Assembly: GCA_031216445.1 (NCBI GenBank)
Contig: CM062218.1
Span: forward strand, 15,236,501-15,300,500
Source: Lateolabrax maculatus
Lineage: Eukaryota; Chordata; Actinopteri; Acropomatiformes; Lateolabracidae
Length of the DNA stretch: 64,000 nt
Reading direction: 5' to 3'
Positions 1-11,900 of this stretch are shown here, in pieces; the first letter of the stretch is position 1; every line of letters begins with the position of its first letter. The notes below the pieces were generated by a model. That model searched no databases and was not told the DNA's origin. It saw only the letters and a program-made list of their open reading frames with translations. Both the position numbers and the translations under genes were made by a program.

Positions 1-79
1 AGTTTAGCCCCAAAGATATTAATCCGCACTGAATTGGCAACATGTTGTCTGGTCTGTTGTTGGATTTATGTATTAAGCA

Positions 80-87
80 TGACGTCA
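80..87. promoter_or_regulatory. perfect CRE palindrome (TGACGTCA)
   Basis: The full 8-bp cAMP response element consensus TGACGTCA is present. CREB/ATF bZIP dimers bind this site, and the gene downstream encodes such a factor. Use of the site is inference, because no transcription start is visible nearby. A second perfect copy lies at 29898-29905 in osbpl3 intron 1. Confidence 0.35.
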
Positions 88-573
88 TTCTGCATTGATG
101 TAACCACCCTGACAGAAGGTTTTGCTGAAAATGTGCTGAGTCTGCTCATCTTGTACAAGTGCCACTGAAAAGGAGGACAGAGAGGTGAAAATCTGTTGAA
201 GATAACGAGGATGGCCTCTTATTTATCTATCTATTTATCTCTGAAATATCACATTATGTAATACTGCGAGAGTGGCACTTTGCAGCTATATCAAACCTAT
301 AAAACTATGAAACCTTCTGCCCTTTTCAACTGATTTGTATTTAGCTGTTTATCTGTCTGTAACTGTGGTGTTGTGGACACTAGGTTGCTCATTCGGTTTT
401 GTAACACACACACACACACACGTACACACACACACACCTATGAAGTCACCTCTACTTGCCTGGGGTTGGAAAATGGGGGCCGAGGCAGGTTCAAACCTGT
501 CAGGAGTAGGCCTGCAGTGCAGCCCTCTCTCTGCCGCCTCCCACCCTCATTCCTTCTCTCTTCCATTCATTGT

Positions 574-590
574 GTCCTCCTACCTCTCTT

Positions 591-653
<63 letters not shown>
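574..653. repeat. (TC)n microsatellite
   Basis: Long, nearly perfect CT run upstream of the first recognised creb5 exon. Confidence 0.95.
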
Positions 654-656
<3 letters not shown>

Positions 657-2000
657 ACTGCCACTTGCCCTTTCCATTCCCCTCTCCATCACCCTAATGT
701 CACTCTCCAACCCTCCGAGCCTCACCCCCCCCCACACACACCCCACCCCCACCCCTCCACACACACACACTTTCCATTTCTTATGGAAGCATGTACTTTT
801 GCCCTCTCTCTCCTCGCTCCTCTCTTTAGCTCTCACTCTTTCCCATAACACCAGGACCCACTTTACTGTCTTCTCAGCGCTTTCCTCTCACGCAAACCCA
901 AAGTTTCAGAGCGTGTGTGTACCTGTGAATAAGTGGCCCACGCACCTCCCCTCGCCGCCATCTCCACCTTTAACACTTACTTTAACATTTCTCGATCACT
1001 TCCTCCTCGTCTCTGCCGTTATCAGTGCTGTAGAAGGAAGAAAAGCGAAGGAAGGGTCACCCTATTGACCTCTGGGTCTTCTCTACAAGTGTGTGAATCT
1101 TGTTTGGTGACACACAGCTCAGAGGAATGCCTGGGGTCAGGGAGTTGGAGGCTAATTCCTTTGCTCTCAGTGGAAAATGAAGGGCCAGCAGCAGAAGCAC
1201 TTCAAATAAGTCATAATTACCACCATCACTGGATTGATATCCCCACTGAAGAGCCGAGTGGGTCAAGCCTGGGTTAGCCCTGCATGTGGGTTTATCATTG
1301 TGCTCTATTCTGTGTTGGTGTCGATATTTTTACCCTGTGATGACTTTATTTTTATGTTATGCATGGCAAGCGTGTATCCTTTCATCACACTCGTATTATT
1401 ACCTGATGCCCTGATGAAAACCTAATTGTAGGCTGAAACAATTTCAATACACTTAGCACTTTGCTACATAATAACCATTAAAAGTGAAGATCATAAGCTG
1501 TAAGACTTTTATGCTCTTCTGGTGCTTACGTGTTATTAGTGAGGTGTAATGAGTAGTTAGAAAACACACAGCTTGTTTGTATTATAGTACTTGTCCTAAT
1601 AAAAAAAGACTACCTACAGTATACAGCGATGCTGTCAGAACCCAAGACTGAGGCCCTCCCGCTGGCACCAAAGGGATCATTTTCCTCTAGATAATGTTGT
1701 GTCTCAGGGTGAAACATCCATCATCTGTGGCATCTACCACATTACACATCACTTCCACAATAAAGACATGATAATAGGGAGGATAACTGTATCATACAAG
1801 CTCAGCGTGTGATTTATCTGAAGGCATTGTCTCTGTGTAAATAAAAAAATACAAAACAGAGAACTAGAGGCTTCCAGCTGAGTGAAATCACCATACAGTA
1901 ACTGTGACCTGAGAGACACCACAGTTCCCCATGTACAGTATGATCAGGTTGTTCATATGTTTTTTTCTTGCTTCATCTGTTTTGTAGGCGTGTGTATGAC

Positions 2001-5000
2001 ATGAATGACAAACAGGACAGGCCTTATGTGTGCGGCGCCCCGGGCTGCTCTCAGGTCAGTTGGATACAGTATTTGTGTGTTACCCCTGCACTGTGACAGC
2101 TGTAATGAACATTATTTTGCAGGAAAACATATTGTTATAACTATCAAATTACATTATGAATCCTGACAGAATAAAATAATTTATCGTAAGTAAAATAAAA
2201 TGTTTTAATATTTATTACTAATTGTGGAAAGTATAACTGAACAATATGAACTTATATGAGGGAACTAGGATTTTCAAGATTTAAAATCTAGGATAATGTG
2301 TAATAAAGATGATTAAAAATAGGAATTACAAAGGATAAAATTAAAATATAAACTATGTAAAGAATATATGATATATAGGGTATGAATATATTGTTCATTC
2401 ATTTATCGTCAGGAGTGATAAATATTCTCGAATGTTCAGCTGACTAAGACCGTTATGACTGATTAGTCAGCTTAAAGAGGCGTCGGCTGATTTAACCAAA
2501 CATCTCATCCCATGTGTCATGTCATACAGCTGCACGCATCTCTTCATGTCTTTCTCACTCTGTCGGTGTGCTGCAGCGCTTCCAGTTAGAGGAGCATCTG
2601 ATCATCCACAGACACAAGCATGAGATGACCCTCAAGTTCTCCTCCATCAAGACGGATACGGCGTTTACAGGTGAGGAGGGCCCAAAAAAAACTAGCAACC
2701 ACGTAAAGAGGAAAAAAAGAAAACATATTGCCAATTCTCTGTCTCTTCTTTCCCACCAAAAGCTTTTATTTGTGTAGTGGTTTCTCTGGGGATATTTTAC
2801 TTTTAATTAGCGGTTTCTTCCATAAATAATTGTCATCTTTCTATCACTACTTAGACATGCTATATGTCACTCTACAGCTATTGTCTGGCTGCATGTGTGT
2901 ATGGTGACCTCTTTTCAGGATCAGTGCTTGTTGAAATGACGCCGCCACGTTATACACTATGCAATCAGATAAGCTCGATACAGGCTTCTTTCCCTCAGAT
3001 AGTCTGTGCTGTGAAACAGAGCTGCTCGTGTTGCAACGTGTATAGTATACTCCATCAGATTAGACCAAACATACTGGTAAACACCATCAGTGAAGACCCA
3101 CTTTGATTTAAAAACACAGGGGTCAGCACAAACCTGTAAAGTAAGGGAGGCAGGAGTGCAGGTAAGTACAGGAGAAAGGCAACACAACAAATATTTACCA
3201 AAATCTGATGGACAGTCAGTGTCATTTATTATGACTGTAGGCCGTAGGTTAAACAAACAAAACTGTTTGAAGATGTCACCTTGGGCAGTGGGAATTTGTG
3301 ATTTACTTTTTTTTTTTTCTGATATTTTATAGAGACCAAAATTATTAGATTATTCAAGAAAATAATGGGTCCAAATAACGGTCCAAAACCCGAAGATGTT
3401 AAAATAGAGAGAAGAGCCGCAAATACTTACATTTGACAAACTGGAACCAGAGAATGTTCTGCATTTTTGCTTGAAAAATGACTGAAACAACTAATTACTG
3501 TTTAATTCATTAATTTCCAATTATTTTTTTGGTGATCGACTAGCCAATTGATTGCCAAATAATTTTACAGTGACATAAAAACTGTCAAACCTCAAATTTG
3601 GTAAATTCTTCATATTCTTCCTCTTCTTTCAAGGCTTAACTTTACTCACAAGTGAATATAAATGTTTAAAGAGCTGCTAACCCAAAGAGAATTTAATTAT
3701 CATGGGATTTAGTGGGAAGATTCTGTGTTCCATGATAGTCTAAATGCTGCTTTAGATCCTTTTGTAATTGCAAAAATAAGAATTTAGGCAGAAAAAAAGA
3801 TATAATCAAAACCTAGTGTGCACAGCATGCAACAACAAATTATTAATGCTGTGCTTCTTACTCCACTGAGACACTAAATAAAACACATTTGCAGCTATTT
3901 AAGGGCAAAACAAATTATTTTGACTTATCTACATCTTTTTGCTTAAATATACTTATCCAGTTGTATATCACTGCTTTAATGTAAATGTTGAAGCCCTTAC
4001 AATATCAATGAAGGATGCAGGATAGGTGCATGACAAGTAGCGTCACCAGCCAAGCTTTTATTATTGCACCACTATGATCCAGACATGTGACACTGTCTGT
4101 AACCATAGAAACAGCTGTCTGTCCGGACGTAAACATCAGCCTGACATCTAACCCCTCTAGGCTCTCCCTCTGCGCCTCCCTCTCTGTCCTGCAGCATGTC
4201 ACGCCTCCTGCAGGAAATCTCATGTCAAAACAAAGAGCCCAGCTGACCTTTAACCCCTGCATGTTTAGACGGCTCAGATAGACAGACTGATGTTATCACA
4301 GAGAGAGACGGAGAGCACGGCTGAGAGGAGACTTGGCAGTACAACGCTGACAACAGTCAATTTAGAAAGCAAATAAGCAAAAAGAGGAGAGTCTTTTCCT
4401 GGCAAAAGGGCAGCGATACATGAATGTGTACCAATTTTTTAAACCTGTATTTTGTGTGTTTATTTGTATGTGATGCTTCCAGACCAGACTCCGACGCCAA
4501 CCCGATTTCTGCAGAACTGTGAAGAGGTTGGTCTGTTCAAGGAGATCGAGGAAGAGTTTCTTCAAGCACAAGAAGAGGAAAAGAGCAAACAGGTATGTTT
4601 TACAGAAAAATACAAACTAAGCAGAATTTCAAATTTTTGGGTTAACTTTGGCTGAAGTTAGCCTAAAAGGGATAGAGAGCAAGACACAATGTTGACTTGT
4701 GCTGTATTGCTGATCGGTATTTGCTTGGGAGGTCTGTCAGGTTAGCGTTTTGAGTGACACTTGGATGTGAGGGAGATAAAAGCAGTGAGACCCAATTAGA
4801 TGACTGCAGATATCTGACCTGCTGCAGGGAAAGCACACACCGGGCGATCACATTCTCCCCTGTGAATTAAACAGCTAGACATCAAACACTCAAAGCTCAT
4901 GCAGACACACACACACATACCTAAACAAATGTACACATGCTCGCACACACACATCAAAATCACCTCTGATCACAAAACACACACTGACTGAAAGCAGATA

Positions 5001-8000
5001 CTGCCCTGCGAGTGGTCCCAGCTGATCGTCACTCCTCCCCACAGACGCTTTCTCATAATGGGCCGTCCTGTATGAACCATCAGCAGCTCAAACCCCAACT
5101 TCAGCTCCAGCACCCACACCCCCAGCCACCGCTGCACCATCCCCAGACCCATCCCCTGCAGCATCCCCAGCCTCATGGCCCCATGATGGGCCCCAGCTGC
5201 AGCCTGGCTGCCCAGCAAGCTCTGTCTTCCTCCCAGTCCGGATCGGTCATCACCCAGGCTCCTTCCGCCCTCACACACTCGGGGTGAGTATGACCATGGC
5301 TGCAAACATACACACCTGAAGGCATCCGAATGCACACATAAAGTAATCCTTATTCTCTTCATCACACACGCAGACATATTTCCCTTTGATGTTGCCTTTT
5401 CTCACTATTTCTTCCCCTCCTTTGCCCTGTCTCGCCCATCCTGTTTTTGGACGTACTATAACTCATTCTGTCTGGCACAGACTGGCATTTCCCCCTGCAT
5501 AATTTATCACTGCACTAATGAACTGAGAAAGGAGGGAAAAAAAATCTAACATCAATTTACTGAGAGAACAAAGTAACAGCAAAAGAGATGGAGAACCGCT
5601 GCATAACACCCACTAAAACCCACTGACACTACCCACCCTGCCACCCAAATACTGCCTCTGTTATGTCTGTTAAGAACCAGACTGGAGTCTCTCAGTGCCT
5701 GTGCAGCTTCCATGGCTCTCTGGTTATCACCGAGTTCAACAGCCAGATTAGGGGAGTTCCTGTCTTTCATCTGGCCAGATCCCCACAGCTGTTCTTTCTC
5801 TTCCTGACATTTCAACTTTGCATTTGGATTCATGGCATGTGAATATCTAATTACATATACATATAAATATACTATGGCTTTAGTATTACACAAATTTAAC
5901 TAGAAAAAAGAAAAATTGTATCATTATATTTTAGCCGTGTCAAATTTAAATGTATTCAATATTTCACTGATTAAAATTCCATATAACTTTAGGCAATGAA
6001 AATAGTAACACTGTAGTTAACAATACAAACAGCTCTTTAACTGTTAAATTAATACACTGATTTAGTATAGATTACATTTGCAACAGAAAGATATTCCAGT
6101 TTTAATCTAACAAATGCACATTTTGTAACTAGTAAATATCAGATTTTTTTAGTAAGACTGCCAATGACAACATGTATGTAATTGGATCGTGATAAATGTT
6201 CCTAATTATTAGCATATATAAATTAGGTTTTATTTTTTTACAGAAAACATCCTACAAAATAGAATAAAACCAAAACAGAATGAAACAGTTTTTGCTTCAT
6301 TATATTTTTCTCAAACTCATGTTTAAATTAACACTTCAGCTTTATTCATTACTTATACTTCAACTTCTTTCAGCACTTACACTTTCAATGTCTTATCAGT
6401 TGCTTTCGCTAACTGTAATTTGACTGCCACTTCAACTTCTTTCAGTACTTTAACTATTTCAAATGTTTGAACTGCAAACCCACTTAATTTTTATTTCAGA
6501 AAAGTTTTTTTTTTTAATGTTTCTTGTCTACTAGTCATAGTTATCACCTAAAAAATTAAAATGAGTAGTTTTATTATTACATTTGTGACACATGGTCAAA
6601 TGTTTTTTGGACATTTTATGCCTTTATTTGAGAGTAGACAGTAGAGACAGGCAGGCACTAAGGGAGAGATAGATAGAGAATGACATGCAACAAAAGCCGT
6701 GGTCGAACCGGGGCACATTGCGAATACATGGTCAGTGCCTTAAACCCCCCAGGTCACCTGGACGCCTCACATTTGTAGCACTGTGCTAAATACTTTGGAG
6801 ACTAGGGACGGATTGTAAACCCAGTCTTAAAAAAATAAAAACCAATCAACAGACCTATAAATGACTTCTCCTTGCAACACATATTGTGGACAAACAAAGC
6901 CTCTGTCACATCTCTGAGGTTGAATAGATGAATCAAGGTACCAGAAGTAAGTCAATGCCATAATAAGCTCCAAACTTCTGTCCAGGACTGGACAGGACGC
7001 GACAGGACAATGGGTAGACAGCTGACAGTCGATTATGGAACAGTAAATCAGTGCCAGTTGAATCCAGACGGCATGTTAGTCAGTGAAACCAACAAAGTAT
7101 TGCTAAATGATCCATGGATCGGGTGTCTGACTGTTTCCCCTCGTGTTTACCACCGGTTTCCATAACGACCTGGTCTCTGAGTGTCTGGCTGTTGGCCCGG
7201 TAGAACTGTTGTGGTTACGTTAGGAAATGCTGTTTTGGTTTGTCTGTACTTCAGTGTATGTTGAGTGGGCCGCATACCCCAGATTCAGTGATGACATCAT
7301 TGCAGATGACCTCAGCGCGGCCACGGAGGCCCACGCTGTGCTATTGGCTAAGCGCCACAGCGGTTAGGTCAGCACATGGTACCCTGGGTCTCCACATCCC
7401 CCGCTGTGATACCCGAGCTTCTCTCCTCCCTCTCAAGCTGTCACTTTTTTACACATCTTTGTTTTCTTTAATTTTGTCACCTCATCATAGTTTCCATTGT
7501 CATTGATTCACCTCAAACCTCTGTTTACACCTTTTTGCTTGTTAGTTCACCAAAATTACAAAACAGTATATTTTCTCACTCACTTCTAGTGGGTTGCAGT
7601 TATGAAGATAGCTTTACGTGCCCACATTTTTTAAGGTTTCCACCACTGATACTTCATCCTCCACCCAGTGTTGCCAGATTTGACTGACACCAAATAGTCT
7701 AATAAGAACCTCAAACTTGCCTTTCTTCTCCCTGTTTACTCAGTTCCACACCAGTAGTGTGTGATGACATTTTGTTAAAATAGATATATTTACATGCATG
7801 TAGACAACAGTAAACACCTCACTTCAGACCCTCCCTGTTAAATTCTGTGGCAGAATACCAGTGAAAAAGAAAAAATGAAAGCATTCAGTCCTAAGACATG
7901 CCTCTGGTATTCGGTTCTAATTGTATAAATTCAGGTAAACCTGAGAAATTATATCCATTTAAAATGATATCTTTTGTTACATTAAACACACATAATACCC

Positions 8001-8885
8001 ATGAACAGATGATTCAGATTTTAGAAGGCTTTTATCACAGAGGTATGAATGAATAGTAATTTGAATAGGAAAAAGAATTAGCCTGATTCAACTGCCCAAA
8101 TGAAATGATACAAAAAGTACCCCAAATTATCACAAACTGTCAATTGTTACTCACCCAATCAAATAAAAAGTAGCCCATTTGGGAGTAAAACCGCCACATC
8201 TGGCAACACTGCCTTCGCCCCAGCACAATGGTGGTGAATATAATTAAGATTGTGGTGCTCACAGGATTGAAAAATTACATTTAAAAACGGAACCAACTCT
8301 TTTTACAGAAACAATGTTCCTGTTATTCTGGTTAATCCACAGAACAATAGTTTTCATAGAGACTATTTTTTCGGCAGAAAGTAGTCCCAATGAAAACTGT
8401 TCACAGTAAGGTCAGAGGATTATCTAGAGTAACTGGGACATTGTTTCTGAAATGACACATGGCTTAAAATGTAATTTTCCAATGTTGTGAGCATCCTGAA
8501 ATAAAATCCAATCACCTCAATTTTAGTGGGTTGGACGTAGAAATTTCTGAGATGGACATCTCAAAATGTGGAAACATTCCTTTTAGAGTAATTTAGAAAA
8601 AAATTGCCCAATTTTGGGCAAATTGATCCTTTAAAGTGACAGATTAAGTAAATTAGTTACAGTAGATTTTGACCTAATCCCTCTTCCATCACCCCTTTGA
8701 TTTATGTAATCCATTTATCTATCCCCTAGTTTTTTACCTCCTTTTTTTAAATCATGTCAATCTGTTGATCAGTGTCACCTCCATCTGCCATTAAGACCCG
8801 GCTATAAATGTTTCAACTTGCACGTCCTCTCTCTGAACCCGGATTAGTGAAACTGTAGCTGTGGCTAGCTCTCTGGCGTGACCCG

Positions 8886-8923
<38 letters not shown>

Positions 8924-11900
8924 GCTGACCACAGGCCGGTTCCTGGGCCGCTGTCCTCCCTCCTCCACATGCGGAACAGACCCAGACAACCGCTGCCAGC
9001 CTCCTTACCTGGCACCCTGCCAGACCCCGCCATGCAAGGGGCATCTGCTCAGCACATGTCTGTAAGTATGGGAGACCGGTTACTCACACACACACACATA
9101 CATTTGCATCCAGACACGCCTGCGATATGATTTATAGATGCAGGTATAGTGGCCAAAGTGGTCAAGATCCCCAAGTTAGAAATATTCATGGCAGACAGAA
9201 AAATTCACTTCACTCAAGTGGATGAATTAATCAAAAGTGTCAAATTCCAAATGGATGTGACCTTGTAGGGAACTCTTTATACTTGAGGTTATGTATGTGC
9301 TGAAGCTTTTACTTGTCGTGGTTGAAAGGTTATTTTTGTGTCAATTTTTTCCCTTCCTCAGATAGAGAAGCAGATGTCATGTGTAATGGGTATACCAGGT
9401 CCCGTACACAACCCCTCCTGTTCCTCGCCTCAGGTAGGAACCAGTCAGTTTGAAGATATTTTCTTCCTGTTTTTGTGGATTATTTCTTTCTCCTCTGGTA
9501 ATATCATTATACTTTGTCAAAGACCACACACTTCGTGACAACATCAAGTGCATACACACACTACAGCTGGACCACTGGCATTTTGAAAACTAGCGCTAGC
9601 TCGTTCGCTCTCTGATGTAGATGGTTAAGATGAGAAGGTTTATACCAATTTCTTATTTGTACGGTAAATATGAAGCTACCACTATCAGTTGGTTATCTTA
9701 TCTTACCATAAAGGCTGGAAACTAGAGGAAACGGCTTGCCTGGCTTTGTCCAAAGTTTACAAAAAGCCTATAAAGCTCACTAATTTACATGTTATATTTA
9801 ATTTGTTTAATCCATACAAAAAACAAAGTGTAAAAACAAATATTTTCCAGGTTTACTGTGGTTATGTGCCAGACTATTTTGTGGCTGGGAGCAGTAACTT
9901 CCTGGATCTCTTTTTAATGGGTCACTTTTTGTACAGATTTCACAAATGAGATTTAACACATTAATTTGTGAGGGTTAAGGTGCTATTAGGTGGATTTTGT
10001 TAGCTTTGGACAAAGCCATGCCAGCTGTTTACCCCTGTTTTTAGTGTTTAGGCTAAATTTATTTTCCCCAAATTAATGTATTTATGATTTCACTGTTCTC
10101 ATCGATAATTTCGAGTTAAAGCCACAAAACACACTCTGCCTCACATTCTGCATTTGGCTTACTCCTTTCTAATCAGGATAGACAGGAAACAGAGTGTAAC
10201 TCTTCACTTTAACACACATACACATACACCCACACAGGTCCAAACCACAGGAAGTCACAATCTACATGCTCTTCCCTGGCTTTCTTGGTTGTTTTATTTT
10301 CCTTGTGGCAACTTGCTCTCAATCTCTCCCCTTGTAAATTTTACATTTCCTCTTTCTAGGTGCGTGTAGTATGAATTGTTAAATATATGTGTGCTATCAA
10401 AAGCAACTTCAAAGGGAAAACTGTGAAATTGCCCCGTGTACACACATGCACACACACAAACACACACACACGCACACGCACACATACACACACACACACG
10501 TTATGACTTCATGTGCAGAGCTTGTATATAGAGTGGCAAATGAAAAGTGGTTTCAAGTTTCAGAGCCACTAGGGTCGCAGGTTCAAATCTGAACCTCTCT
10601 TCTTCTCTTGTTTGAACACACACACACACACACTTCTTCTCCAAACCAATTTGAATCTATTCTACTGTAATTTAGTCCCGTCAGATGTTGTGTTTTGCAT
10701 TTCCCAGGTGTGAAACAGGACTGTATAACCACAGAAGGTACATTAACATGCCTCCGTACAGTAACTCCACACTCTGCTGAAGTGGAAAAGTAAACGCTTG
10801 ACAAGTGGATCAGTGTTTCAAATACAGTTTTGCGTCTTCATTCACTGATCCCTCCAGACAGAAATATCAACGTGGTGTGTCATCCAGGCTAAGGAGATCC
10901 ATGATGTAATCACAGGCCCCAGTGTCAGGGTGTTTCTATGTAGTAAACGGAGCTGAAATACTCGTGTCCCGTCCTGTTCAGTGTGTGTGGCTCTGTCTGT
11001 GTGTGTTTGACTGGCAGCCTGGTTGGCTGGCTGGCTGGCTGGCTGGCTGGTTGGCTGGTAAAGCTGGCACAGACAGCTCGGTGACCTCATCCTTGGCACC
11101 CGCTAAATGTGCTCCCTCTTTTCGCCGCTGAATGGTTGGGGGTGGGGGGGGGGGGGGGGGGGGGGATCTGCTTCTTCTCTTAAAGAAATATTGTGTAACA
11201 GGGAGCAGATAGCAATATTGCCAGGGAGGGGAGGGTGATGTCATGCTCTAAACATGACCTCTCCCTCTCTCCCTCTCCTGTGCTGAGTGTAGGAGAAAGG
11301 TGAGATGAGGTTTAATTTAGCTCTTACAGTCTGTTTAGTCAGATGATACGCGGGAATGATAAAGTGTGAAGGTATCGAGCTGCAGACAGAAGCATTTATT
11401 GGAACACATTATCCCTCTTATCTACAGTTGTCTTCACGGTTGTGGATGATTAGGAGAAATGGCAATGATGGACGGAGTGTGAGACTGTGGCTGAGAGCAG
11501 TTATTTTAATTTTGAGACATTTTGAGACATTTTGAGACATAGAGGTCAGATACTGTGGGAACTGGCTACTTAGGCTTGGTTGACCTGAAGTGGCCTGTAG
11601 GTTGGGAGCTTATCTGCTGTTACTAATTTAGCTGGTGTTGGGGTCAAATACACCCCACCCACTATGAGAGGGATGATGAGATGGAAAATGTTTATCTTTA
11701 ATCATGAGCTTTTCATATATAGTGTTATGTAGACTAATAGACAGTATTTACGTAAAACATACTGTATGTGAAATGTGTGTTTATTTTTTCTTTCATATCA
11801 AGATACTTAGGAAAACCGGGATTTCTGTTTTCTCAATTTCTCCTGTAAATAGGGGGGTAAATTGGATAAGTCATTTGTATTCATTTTTAATAAACTGCAA

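Larger units (their letters stand above)
1..1987. other. creb5 upstream or intronic sequence
   Basis: No coding exon is recognisable. The stretch carries an (AC)n run at about 404-437 and a long (TC)n run at about 574-653. A perfect CRE palindrome lies at 80-87. Open frames over 335-1068 translate the microsatellites and are not genes. The first recognised creb5 exon begins at 1988 after a normal acceptor, so this is either intron or the flank of an upstream exon lying outside the window. Confidence 0.6.
5284..8934 (+). other. creb5 intron rich in transposon relics
   Basis: This is the largest creb5 intron in the window (3.65 kb). It has no coding exon I can recognise. It holds a dispersed repeat (about 6590-6780), an hAT-like MITE (7666-8211) and a fold-back element (about 8253-8496). 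It ends in a (TC)n tract at 8888-8920 that serves as the pyrimidine-rich tract of the acceptor at 8933-8934. The remainder is AT-rich unique-looking sequence. Confidence 0.7.

Noticed and set aside
335..1068. Overlapping open frames of up to 231 codons
   Set aside because: They translate (CA)n and (TC)n microsatellites into Ser-Leu and His-Thr runs. There is no domain, splice context or conservation signature.
9689..9949. 86-codon frame in a creb5 intron
   Set aside because: It lies wholly within a dispersed repeat that recurs elsewhere in the window.
10550..10600. GGTTCAAATCT box B-like motif, possible tRNA or tRNA-SINE
   Set aside because: No cloverleaf, no A box at proper spacing and no acceptor stem could be drawn.
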